The notes under the pieces are model-generated. The model was not told the DNA's origin and made no database searches. It worked only from the letters and a program-made list of their open reading frames with translations. From Amycolatopsis sp. NBC_00345 (GTDB lineage Bacteria; Actinomycetota; Actinomycetes; Mycobacteriales; Pseudonocardiaceae), in assembly GCF_036116635.1 (NCBI RefSeq), contig NZ_CP107995.1:5580001-5644000 (forward strand): DNA of 64,000 nt. The letters run 5' to 3'. Every line of letters starts with the position of its first letter. The stretch's first letter is position 1. The position numbers and the translations under genes were made by a program. Of the stretch, positions 49,891 to 57,456 are shown in pieces.

Positions 49891-50373
49891 TCAGGCGTCC
49901 ACCGCGACGCGGACCGCGCGGGAGCCGATTCGGCCGCGCGGCTTGTACACCGAGAGCGCGGTGATCAGCACCAATTTCACCAGCTGCGCGACCAGGCCGC
50001 CCAGCACCAGCCACCCGGTGAGCCCGGGGGCGGCCCCGGTCTCCACCGCGGTGACCAGGTCGCCGGTCCAGGGCAGCAGCAGGAACAGGGCGAAACCGCC
50101 GGTGACGAGCAGGAGCCCCAGCTTCTTGATCACCCAGGTGTGCCGCAGCAGCCCCCACGGAGTCAGCAGCGCCACCGTCACCCCGGTCACCAGGGCGAGC
50201 GCCAGCCCGGGCAGCGCGACCGCGAGCAGGCACAGCCGCAGCACGTGCGCGGCCTCGATATCCGAGCCGGAGACCGCGATCGCCGCGAGCACGAGCATCA
50301 CCGCGGTGATGCCCACGCTCACGGTCGACCCCAGCACGTGCAGTGTGACCAGGCCCTTGCGCCTGGCGCTCAC
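49891..50373 (-). CDS. Four-TM membrane protein (DUF2269-like)
   Basis: 160 residues with four membrane segments (about 12-34, 44-68, 82-102 and 119-140) and basic ends, similar in plan to DUF2269 proteins. Starts by overlapping the stop of the reductase gene. Last gene of the type II PKS operon. Function unknown; a membrane partner for the anthrone-oxygenase-like protein or for export is possible. Confidence 0.75.
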   Translation of the reverse strand: MSARRKGLVTLHVLGSTVSVGITAVMLVLAAIAVSGSDIEAAHVLRLCLLAVALPGLALALVTGVTVALLTPWGLLRHTWVIKKLGLLLVTGGFALFLLLPWTGDLVTAVETGAAPGLTGWLVLGGLVAQLVKLVLITALSVYKPRGRIGSRAVRVAVDA

Positions 50374-51005
50374 CGCTTCCCCGTGAGCGTCACCACCGCG
50401 CGGTGCAGGGCACCGTCGTCGAGGTGGCCGACCACGTACCCGGCCAGGTCGGCCAGCGCCACCGGCCGCTCCGGCCCGCGGACGCTGCCCGGCACGGCGT
50501 CGAACGCCCCCGAGGCCGGGCGGCCGGTCAGCCGCGCGGTGCGCACGACCGTCCAGTCCAGGTCGCTGAGACCCAGCTCGTCCTCCATCCGCTCCAGGTC
50601 CAGGAACGGGTTGCGGTTGAGCTTGTGCCAGAAGAACCGCAGCGCCGCCTTGCGGACCAGCGTGGCGTCCCGGCCGATGTGCACGGCACTGGGCGAGACG
50701 GCGATGACCCGCTTGATCCCGTACCCGGCGGCCGCTTTGACCACATTGGACATACCGGTGCTGCGCACCACCGTCGTCGAGCGGCCCGGCCGGCCGACCA
50801 GGAACACCACGGCGTCCACGCCGTCGAGCACCGACAGCGAGTCCAGGTCCATCACGTCGGCCTGGTGCTCGGTGTACCTCTCGTGCCGCACCTGGTCCGC
50901 GCGCGGGCGGCGGGCGAGCGCGACGACCTCGTGCCCCTCCGCCAGTGCGCGGTCCACCACCACCCGGCCGAGCCGGCCGGTCGCGCCAAGAACTGCTACC
51001 CGCAT
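50370..51005 (-). CDS. NAD(P)H-binding reductase (atypical SDR, NmrA-like)
   Basis: 211 residues. MRVAVLGATGRLGRVVVDRALAEG has the GxxGxxG motif of NmrA-type and flavin-reductase-type SDRs; VVFLVGRPGRSTTVV and YGIKRVIAVSPSAV follow, and WTVVRTARLTGRP is a typical C-terminal block. It is 12 bases downstream of the DUF1772 gene in the type II operon. It likely reduces a carbonyl or quinone of the polyketide (inference). Confidence 0.82.
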   Translation of the reverse strand: MRVAVLGATGRLGRVVVDRALAEGHEVVALARRPRADQVRHERYTEHQADVMDLDSLSVLDGVDAVVFLVGRPGRSTTVVRSTGMSNVVKAAAGYGIKRVIAVSPSAVHIGRDATLVRKAALRFFWHKLNRNPFLDLERMEDELGLSDLDWTVVRTARLTGRPASGAFDAVPGSVRGPERPVALADLAGYVVGHLDDGALHRAVVTLTGKR

Positions 51006-51017
51006 CTCAATCCCCCC

Positions 51018-51488
51018 TCAGGCGATCTGACCGAAGAACGCGGCGATGTACGCGACAACGGCCGCGATGGCGCCGTAGGTGCGGACCTCGTGCGCGATGT
51101 ACCAGCGGAAGCGCTTGCGGCCCCAGTCGGCGGCCACCCGCTCCGGGCTCCACTTCTCGATCTGCCGCCAGATCGGCCGGTTGAACCCCTCGGAGGTCAG
51201 CCCGACCACGACCATGCAGACCGATCCGAGCACGAACAGCGTGGCGACCAGCGGCGAGCCGACCAGGAACGCCGCCCACACGCCCAGCCCGGCCGCGATC
51301 ACCCCGTTCCACACCGCGATCGGGTGGAACACGTGCATGTCGATGAGCTGGCAGACGGTGACGTAACGGTCGTAGGGCAGTGAGTTCAGCATCGGCAGGA
51401 TGGACGTCTTCATGATCCACAGCGTGCCGAGCTGGACGCCAGAGGAGGCCAGCACGCACAGCGTCAGGATGGCGGTCGTTCCGTTCAT
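51018..51488 (-). CDS. DUF1772 membrane protein, anthrone-oxygenase-like
   Basis: 156 residues with four membrane segments (around 6-24, 55-75, 80-98 and 133-152). The internal MHVFHPIAVWNGVIAAG and the RYTIAHEVRTYGA-like C-terminal block are similar in plan to DUF1772 proteins, a family that includes fungal anthrone oxygenases (HypC type). Start overlaps the ABM monooxygenase stop (ATGA). It probably oxidises an anthrone to anthraquinone together with, or as an alternative to, the ABM protein. Confidence 0.8.
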   Translation of the reverse strand: MNGTTAILTLCVLASSGVQLGTLWIMKTSILPMLNSLPYDRYVTVCQLIDMHVFHPIAVWNGVIAAGLGVWAAFLVGSPLVATLFVLGSVCMVVVGLTSEGFNRPIWRQIEKWSPERVAADWGRKRFRWYIAHEVRTYGAIAAVVAYIAAFFGQIA

Positions 51489-51856
51489 GGCGATTCCTCC
51501 AACACGGTCGGGCGCTCGGCCCGGCGGGGTGCGCGCCGCGCGGTCTGGGCATGGACGGTGAAGCGCAGCGAGCGCGCCTCGGTCATGCACTCGCGCATCG
51601 GCTTCACCAGGGTGCGGTGGTCCGGGCTGGCCTCCCAGGCCTCGAACGCGGCCAGCGACTCCCACTCGCTGGTGATCAGCCACTGCTCCGGGTCGCCGGA
51701 GGCCTGGCAGACCTGGTCGACCAGGTGTCCGGGCACCCCCTCGGCGACCTCGTAGCGGATCTTGTCGTAGGCGGCCAGGAAGTCCTCGGTGCGCTCCCGC
51801 GGCACGCGGATGAGGAACACCACCCTGGCCTTGGCCTTGGTTTCCACGGTCGTCAT
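51485..51856 (-). CDS. Antibiotic-biosynthesis monooxygenase (ABM) family, TcmH/ActVA-Orf6-like
   Basis: 123 residues. A dimeric alpha-beta barrel monooxygenase fold is evident from ARVVFLIRVPRERTEDFLAAY, GDPEQWLITSEWESLAAFEAW and the SPDHRTLVKPMRE helix. Members such as TcmH and ActVA-Orf6 oxidise anthrones and naphthacenones to quinones without cofactor. The C-terminal 25 residues are a basic extension. Start overlaps the CLF stop (ATGA). Confidence 0.87.
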   Translation of the reverse strand: MTTVETKAKARVVFLIRVPRERTEDFLAAYDKIRYEVAEGVPGHLVDQVCQASGDPEQWLITSEWESLAAFEAWEASPDHRTLVKPMRECMTEARSLRFTVHAQTARRAPRRAERPTVLEESP

Positions 51857-53097
51857 GCGGCCTCCTCGATCCGGTCACGGTGGGCCCGCAGCACCACCGA
51901 GCTGTTGTAGCCGTCGAAGCCGCGCGCACCGAGCAGCACGGTGTCCACATCGGACTCCCGGGTGGCGGTGACGAAGTCCAGCTCGCAGCCCGGCGCCGGG
52001 GTGTCGGTGCCGCTGGACACCGGCAGCGCCCCGGTGCGGATGGCGATCAGCGCGGTAGCGGCGTCCAGTGCGCTGCCGCCCTGGTAGAGCCGCCCGGTGA
52101 GCGGCTTGCTGGTGGTCACCGGCACCCCGCCGGGGCCGAAGACCTCGGTGATCGCCGCGGCCTCGGCCAGGTCGGCGGCGGGCACCCCGACCGCGTCCGG
52201 GATCACCGCGTCGACCTCACCCGGTTCGACCCCGGCGCGCTCGAGCGCCAGCCGCATCGCCCGGGTGTACTGCCGCGTGGGGACGGCCGAGGCCGCCGCG
52301 GTGTGCGCGCCGTCGTGGGTGGCCGCGCAGCCCGCGATCTCGCCGTAGATCACCGGGGCACCGCGGCGCAGCGCGTGCTCGAGGTCCTCGACCACGAACA
52401 CCGCCCCACCCTCCCCCGGCACGTAGCCGGCGGCGTCGGCGTCGAAGGGCCGGTAGGCACGCTCGGGGTCGGTGCCCGAGCTGAGCCGCCCGTTACGGAT
52501 CTGGCAGGCCAGCGCGTACGGGCTCAGTGGCGCCTCCAGCCCGCCCGCGAGCACCACCGGAGTGCCCCGGCTCACCAGCCGGGCCGCGTGCGCCAGGCTG
52601 TCGAGGCCGCCGGCGCTCTCGGCGACCAGCACGTTGCTCGGCCCCTTCGCCTGGTGCCGGATGGAGAGCTGGCCGACGGTCGCGGCGTAGAACCACGCGA
52701 TCGACTGGTACGCCCCGACCGTGCGGCCGGGCTGGCTCCACAGCCGCTGCAGCTCGCGCTGCCCGAACTGGTTGCCGCCCGAGGAGCTGGCCAGCACCAC
52801 CGAGACGTCATAGGGGTCCATTGTGGACAGGTCCAGCGCGGCGTCGGCGATGGCCTGCTCGGCGGCGTCGAAGCCGAGCCAGGTCCAGCGGTCGGTCTGC
52901 ACGAGCAGCCGCCCGTCCACCCGGCCGCGCGGATCGAACCCGCGCACCTCGCCCGCGAGCGTGGTCGGGTAGCCGGAGGCGTCGAACAGGCTGATCGGCC
53001 CGACCCGCGAGGTCCCGGTGCTGACCGTTTCCCAGTGCTCGCCGGCCCCGGTCCCGCTCGGCGCCAGCACCCCGATACCGGTGATCACCGCCGTCAT
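51853..53097 (-). CDS. Type II PKS chain length factor (KSbeta/CLF), Ser at the active-site position
   Basis: 414 residues. It has the KS fold without catalytic triad: LVAESAGGLDSLAHA replaces the TGCTSGxD of KSalpha. The residue equivalent to the Cys is Ser161, where the actinorhodin CLF and most others have Gln161 (VAEQAGGLD). FDADAAGYVPGEGGAVFVVE and TSKPLTGRLYQGGSALD are other conserved blocks. It forms the heterodimer that sets chain length with the upstream KSalpha (overlap ATGA). Confidence 0.95.
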   Translation of the reverse strand: MTAVITGIGVLAPSGTGAGEHWETVSTGTSRVGPISLFDASGYPTTLAGEVRGFDPRGRVDGRLLVQTDRWTWLGFDAAEQAIADAALDLSTMDPYDVSVVLASSSGGNQFGQRELQRLWSQPGRTVGAYQSIAWFYAATVGQLSIRHQAKGPSNVLVAESAGGLDSLAHAARLVSRGTPVVLAGGLEAPLSPYALACQIRNGRLSSGTDPERAYRPFDADAAGYVPGEGGAVFVVEDLEHALRRGAPVIYGEIAGCAATHDGAHTAAASAVPTRQYTRAMRLALERAGVEPGEVDAVIPDAVGVPAADLAEAAAITEVFGPGGVPVTTSKPLTGRLYQGGSALDAATALIAIRTGALPVSSGTDTPAPGCELDFVTATRESDVDTVLLGARGFDGYNSSVVLRAHRDRIEEAA

Positions 53098-54374
53098 CGG
53101 ACCGCCTCCCCGACCTTGGCGAACACCATCGCCGACTGGAACCCGCCGAACCCGCTGCCGACCGAGAGCGCCACGTCCACCGGCAGTTCACGCGCGGTGT
53201 TGGGGGTGTAGTCCAGGTCGCACTCGGGGTCCCGGGTGGCCCAGTTCGCCGTCGGCGGCACGGTGTCGTCCTGGATGGCCAGCGCGCAGGCGGCCATCTC
53301 CAGCGCGCCGATCGCGCCCAGCGAGTGCCCGATCATCGACTTGATCGAGCTGATCGGCACGCCGTAGGCGGCCGGTCCGAGCGAGCGCTTGAACGCCGCG
53401 GTCTCGTGCCGGTCGTTCTGCCGGGTGCCGGAGCCGTGCGCGCAGATGTAGGAGACGTCCGCGGCGTTGTGCCGGCCCTGGCGCATGGCGTCGTCGATCG
53501 CCCGCGACATCTCGGCCCCGTCCGGGCGCAGGCCGGTCATGTGGAAACCGTTGCTGCGCGCGGCATAACCGGTGACCTCGCAGTAGATCGGCGCCCCCCG
53601 CTTGCGCGCGTGCTCCAGCTCCTCGAAGACCAGCACCGCGCCGCCCTCGCCGAGCACGAACCCAGTCCGGTCGAGGTCGAACGGCCGCGAGGCGTGCGCT
53701 GGGTCGTCGTTGTCCGGTGTGGTGGCCTTGATCGCGTCGAACGAGGCCGCGGTGACCGGCGAGAGCGGCGACTCCGAGGCGCCCGCGAGCACCACGTCCG
53801 CCTCACCGTCCTGCACCAGCTGGTGGGCGTAGCCGAGCGCGTCGATGCCGGAGGTGCAGCCGGTGGAGATCACCTGCACCGGGCCGTTCACCCCGTAGCG
53901 GACGGCCACGTCGGCGGCCAGGCTGCTGGGAACCAGTGCCTGGTAAAGGAAAGGGCCGGCGTAGCGCGGGTCGACCAGCCAGTCGCGGCCGTTGTCGCTG
54001 AGCACGACGTACTCGTCCTCCAGCGCCGTGGTGCCGCCCACCGCCGAACCCAGCACGACCCCGGTGCGCTCCAGCAGCGCCTCGTCGAACTCCAGGCCGC
54101 TGTCGGCCACCGCCTCGCCGGCCGCGGCCAGCGCGAACTGCACGTAGCGGTCGCCGCGTCGCCGGTCGCGGGCGTCCAGCCCGGCCTCCACCGGGTCGAA
54201 GTCCACCTCGGCGGCCACCTGCGAGCGGAACGCGGACGCGTCGAACAGGCTGATCCGCCGGGTCGCGGTGCGGCCGTCGGTCAGCAGCTTCCAGAACGCC
54301 TTGCGGCCGACGCCGCCCGGGGCCACCACGCCGATCCCGGTGACCACGGTGCGCCGCGGCGGTGATCCGCTCAC
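53094..54374 (-). CDS. Type II PKS ketosynthase alpha (KSalpha)
   Basis: 426 residues, GTG start overlapping the cupin stop (GTGA). Catalytic Cys173 in STGCTSGIDA, His313 in CAHGSGTRQND, His350 in IKSMIGHSLGA, plus RPFDLDRTGFVLGEGG. It catalyses the decarboxylative condensations of the minimal PKS with CLF and ACP. The sequence resembles the KSalpha of unreduced or pentangular/tetracenomycin-type clusters in general appearance, but subtype needs a tree. Confidence 0.97.
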   Translation of the reverse strand: MSGSPPRRTVVTGIGVVAPGGVGRKAFWKLLTDGRTATRRISLFDASAFRSQVAAEVDFDPVEAGLDARDRRRGDRYVQFALAAAGEAVADSGLEFDEALLERTGVVLGSAVGGTTALEDEYVVLSDNGRDWLVDPRYAGPFLYQALVPSSLAADVAVRYGVNGPVQVISTGCTSGIDALGYAHQLVQDGEADVVLAGASESPLSPVTAASFDAIKATTPDNDDPAHASRPFDLDRTGFVLGEGGAVLVFEELEHARKRGAPIYCEVTGYAARSNGFHMTGLRPDGAEMSRAIDDAMRQGRHNAADVSYICAHGSGTRQNDRHETAAFKRSLGPAAYGVPISSIKSMIGHSLGAIGALEMAACALAIQDDTVPPTANWATRDPECDLDYTPNTARELPVDVALSVGSGFGGFQSAMVFAKVGEAVR

Positions 54375-54787
54375 CGCTGGCTCGCGGTGAACTCGGCGGC
54401 CTGTTCCGCGGTCTCGGTGTCCACGTGGCCCAGCTCCGGGCGCGGGGCCAGCGTGCCGAGGTGGAACACCGCGCGCGCCTCCACCGAACCGTTGTTGCGC
54501 AAGCGGTGCCGGGTGTTCACCGGGATGAGGACGGCCTCGTCGAGGCCCAGCACGACCGGCTCGCCGTCGAGGTCGACGGTGAGCTCTCCCGCCGTGACGT
54601 AGAGGAACTCCTCGCTGTAGGGGTGGTAGTGCTCGGCGATGCTCTCACCGGGCTGCAGCGCCGCCACGCCCATGAACCCCGAAGTGCTGCCCACGGTCGC
54701 GGGGCCGAGCAGGACGCGGATCTCGCCGCCGCGGCGGCGGTTGGGCTCGATGTCGGCACGGGCGACGGTCTTGTGCGTCGTGGTCAT
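54371..54787 (-). CDS. Cupin polyketide cyclase (TcmJ/RemF/CurC type)
   Basis: 138 residues from ATG 54787 (AGGAGTCC upstream). Cupin motif 1 is AEHYHPYSEEFLYVTAGELTV with His-x-His and Glu, and motif 2 is IPVNTRHRLRN. Single-domain cupins in type II operons act in cyclisation (RemF, LlpCIII-like) or help it (TcmJ). It stands directly before KSalpha, as in the curC/whiE and tcm clusters. Confidence 0.9.
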   Translation of the reverse strand: MTTTHKTVARADIEPNRRRGGEIRVLLGPATVGSTSGFMGVAALQPGESIAEHYHPYSEEFLYVTAGELTVDLDGEPVVLGLDEAVLIPVNTRHRLRNNGSVEARAVFHLGTLAPRPELGHVDTETAEQAAEFTASQR

Positions 54788-54842
54788 CTCTGCGGACTCC
54801 TGTAGGGGAACGCCGAACGTCCTCGGCTGAAGGGGAAAAGGG

Positions 54843-55316
54843 TTAGCGGGCACGCGCGACGCTGCGGGCGGCCGCCTCGATCTTCTTCTTGATGATGTCC
54901 ATCTGGAGCACGGAGTTCGTGTTGATCCGGTCGGTCATCTGCGCGTCGTCGACGGGCGCGGCGGGCTTCATGTGGAAGTCCTGGATCCAGGTCATCCGGG
55001 TGCCGCCGCCCTCGTCGGCGTAGGTCCAGAAGATGCGCATGTACTCGAACGGGCCGGTCTCCACCCGGTGCGCGTGCACCTGCCGGCCGGCCGGGTTCCC
55101 GGTGCGCTGGCTGATCCAGCTCCACACCTTGCCGTTCTCGTCCGGCTTCATGGTCAGCCGGAACACCACGGTGTCGCCGTGGGTGTCCACGATGTCGACC
55201 GCGGCGTACTCGGTGTAGAGGCCGGTCCAGTTGGCGACGTCGTTGGTGATGTCCCAGACCAGCTGGAACGGCGCGTCGATCAGGACGCTCTGCTCGGTGT
55301 GCCCGGCCACGGTCAC
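54843..55316 (-). CDS. Aromatase/cyclase (TcmN/WhiE-ORFVI type, SRPBCC fold)
   Basis: 157 residues, GTG start overlapping the ACP stop (GTGA). START/SRPBCC domain: SVLIDAPFQLVWDITNDVANWTGLY, VWSWISQR, EYMRIFWTYADEGGGTRMTWIQDF. The monodomain size equals WhiE-ORFVI and the N-terminal domain of TcmN, which set the first ring closure (C7-C12 or C9-C14) and aromatisation of unreduced polyketides. Which register cannot be decided here. Confidence 0.9.
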   Translation of the reverse strand: MTVAGHTEQSVLIDAPFQLVWDITNDVANWTGLYTEYAAVDIVDTHGDTVVFRLTMKPDENGKVWSWISQRTGNPAGRQVHAHRVETGPFEYMRIFWTYADEGGGTRMTWIQDFHMKPAAPVDDAQMTDRINTNSVLQMDIIKKKIEAAARSVARAR

Positions 55317-55573
55317 GCCACCTCCCCGGCGCGCTCGCCGACGAAGTCCGCGAGCTCGCGCACGCTCATCTCCAGGGCGCCGTCCGGGATCTGCACGCCG
55401 TAGCGGTCCTGCACGACCGCCTGCAGCTCCATCGCCGCCAGCGAGTCCAGGCCCAGCTCCAGCAGCGTCCCCTCGGACGCGGCGAACACCGACGGGGCGA
55501 GCCCGGCGCTGCGCACCAGGATGTCCTCGATCTCCCGGCCCAGCTCGCCGGTGTCGAACCTCTGTGTGGTCAC
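55313..55573 (-). CDS. Type II PKS acyl carrier protein
   Basis: 86 residues, GTG start overlapping the AccC stop (GTGA). The phosphopantetheine site is Ser44 in ELGLDSLAAMEL, followed by RYGVQIPDG and VRELADFV. It carries the growing polyketide chain for the KSalpha/CLF pair. It is encoded between the carboxylase subunits and the cyclase. Confidence 0.94.
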   Translation of the reverse strand: MTTQRFDTGELGREIEDILVRSAGLAPSVFAASEGTLLELGLDSLAAMELQAVVQDRYGVQIPDGALEMSVRELADFVGERAGEVA

Positions 55574-56937
55574 TTCCCTGCCTCCTTCTGTCGTGCCTGC
55601 AAGCGGTCGACCAGTGCCGTGCCGTGCTCGGCCTTGCGGAACTCGGGGTCGGCCATCACCCGCTGCAGGAATCCGATGGTGGTGCGGACGCCGGGGCCCG
55701 CGATGTCGAACTCGGCCAGCGCCCGGTCCATCCGGTCCAGCGCCTGCGCCCGGTCCGGCGCCCACACCACGACCTTCGCCAGCAGCGAGTCGTAGTGCGG
55801 GCTCAGCGCGTAGCCGGTGAAGGCGTGTGTGTCGACCCGGGTGAACGGGCCGCCGGGCACGTCGAAGCGGTCGAGGGTGCCCGGGGTGGGCACGAAGTCG
55901 CGGTCCGGGTCCTCGCCGTTGACCCGGCACTCCACCGCCACGCCGCGCGTGACGATGTCGGCCTGGGTCAGCGCGAGCGGGTGCCCGGCGGCGGCGAAGA
56001 GCTGCTCGCGCACCAGGTCGATGCCGGTGATCGCCTCGGTGACGGTGTGCTCGACCTGGATCCGGGTGTTGATCTCCATGAAGGAGAAGGCCTCGGCCTC
56101 GTCGACCAGGAACTCGAAGGTGCCCACGCCGGTGTAGCCGACCTGCAGCGCGGCCCGGACCGAGGCCGAGGTCATCGCGGCGATGGTCGCCGGGGTCAGC
56201 GCGGGCGCCGGGCCCTCCTCGACCAGTTTCTGGTGGCGGCGCTGCACCGAGCAGTCCCGGGTGCCCAGGTGCACGCCGTTGCCGTGGCTGTCGCAGAGCA
56301 CCTGCACCTCGACGTGCCGGGCGCGGGCGAGGTAGCGCTCGATGTAGACCCGGTCGTCGCCGAAGACGGCGCGGGCGGTCGCCCGGGCGCCCAGGAAGGT
56401 CTCGACCAGGTCCTCGCCGCGGGTCACGATCGCCATGCCCTTGCCGCCGCCGCCGGCGACCGCCTTGATGATGACCGGGTAGCCGATCGCCGCCGCGGTG
56501 GCCGTCGCCTGCTCGGCGCCCTGGATCGGTTCCACGCTGCCGGGCAGCAGCGGCAGGCCGGCCTCGCTCATGATCCGCCGGGCCGAGGATTTGTCGCCCA
56601 GCGCGGCCATCAGCCCGGGTTCGGGGCCGATGAAGGTGATCCCGTTCGCCGCGCACACCTCGGCGAAGTCGGGGTCCTCGGAGAGGAAGCCGTACCCGGG
56701 GTGGATGGCCTCGGCGCCGGTCTGCAGCGCGGCCTCGATCACCGACGGGATGTGCTGGTAGCTGTGCCGGCCCCGGGCCGGTCCGATGTGGACGGTCTCG
56801 TCGAAGTGCCGCAGCGCGCGGGGGTCGCGGTCGGCGGTGGAGTACACCCCGACGGTGCGAACGCCCAGCTCCCGGCAGGTCCGGGCGACGCGCAGCGCGA
56901 TCTCGCCGCGGTTGGCGATGAGTACCTTGCCGAACAT
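55570..56937 (-). CDS. accC: Acetyl-CoA carboxylase, biotin carboxylase subunit
   Basis: 455 residues. Biotin carboxylase: MFGKVLIANRGEIALRVART start, ATP-grasp Gly loop KAVAGGGGKGMAIV, VQVLCDSHGNGVHLGTRDCSVQRRHQKLVEE with the catalytic/bicarbonate residues, and MEINTRIQVEHTVTE. No carboxyl-terminal biotin domain, so it works with the separate BCCP encoded just upstream (6 bases). With AccDA it makes malonyl-CoA, here probably dedicated to the polyketide. Confidence 0.96.
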   Translation of the reverse strand: MFGKVLIANRGEIALRVARTCRELGVRTVGVYSTADRDPRALRHFDETVHIGPARGRHSYQHIPSVIEAALQTGAEAIHPGYGFLSEDPDFAEVCAANGITFIGPEPGLMAALGDKSSARRIMSEAGLPLLPGSVEPIQGAEQATATAAAIGYPVIIKAVAGGGGKGMAIVTRGEDLVETFLGARATARAVFGDDRVYIERYLARARHVEVQVLCDSHGNGVHLGTRDCSVQRRHQKLVEEGPAPALTPATIAAMTSASVRAALQVGYTGVGTFEFLVDEAEAFSFMEINTRIQVEHTVTEAITGIDLVREQLFAAAGHPLALTQADIVTRGVAVECRVNGEDPDRDFVPTPGTLDRFDVPGGPFTRVDTHAFTGYALSPHYDSLLAKVVVWAPDRAQALDRMDRALAEFDIAGPGVRTTIGFLQRVMADPEFRKAEHGTALVDRLQARQKEAGK

Positions 56938-56943
56938 GGCGGC

Positions 56944-57444
56944 CTACCCCCGTCCTTCCGCGCCCGCGCCCACCGGCTCGGCGAGGGCCACCCGCAGCAG
57001 CGGCTGGCCGAACTCGACCGGGCTGGCGTCGGGCACCAGCACCTCGACGACGATCCCGGCCAGCTCGCTGCCGATCGGGTTGAACAGCTTCATCGCCTCG
57101 ATCACGCCGATGGTCTGGTCGACCTGCAGCGCGTCGCCCACCTCGACGAACGGCGGCCGGTCCGGGCTCGGCGAGCGGTAGAAGGTGCCGACCATCGGCG
57201 AGTCGACCACGGCGAACCGCTCGTCGGGCTCCTCCGCACGCGGCGGCTCCGGCGCCGGGGCCGGGGCGGCTGCTGCGGCCGACGGCGCCGCGGCGGCCGC
57301 CTCGGGCTGCCACTCGACCTCGATGGTGGTCTCGCCGGAGCGCACCCGCACGCTGCGCAGCGGGCCGGAGAGCTCCTCGGCCAGCCTGCGGGTGTGCTCG
57401 CGCAACTGCACCAGCAGGTCGAAATCCTGGTCTGCCTCTGTCAT
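56944..57444 (-). CDS. accB: Acetyl-CoA carboxylase biotin carboxyl carrier protein
   Basis: 166 residues; ATG 57444 is preferred over a GTG at 57453 because GAGGAG lies 8 bases before it. The N-terminal helix is followed by an Ala/Pro linker (about residues 50-75) and a biotinyl domain with the biotinylated Lys in GVIEAMKLFNP. It is next to AccC and AccDA and completes the set. Confidence 0.94.
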   Translation of the reverse strand: MTEADQDFDLLVQLREHTRRLAEELSGPLRSVRVRSGETTIEVEWQPEAAAAAPSAAAAAPAPAPEPPRAEEPDERFAVVDSPMVGTFYRSPSPDRPPFVEVGDALQVDQTIGVIEAMKLFNPIGSELAGIVVEVLVPDASPVEFGQPLLRVALAEPVGAGAEGRG

Positions 57445-57456
57445 CTCCACCACTCC

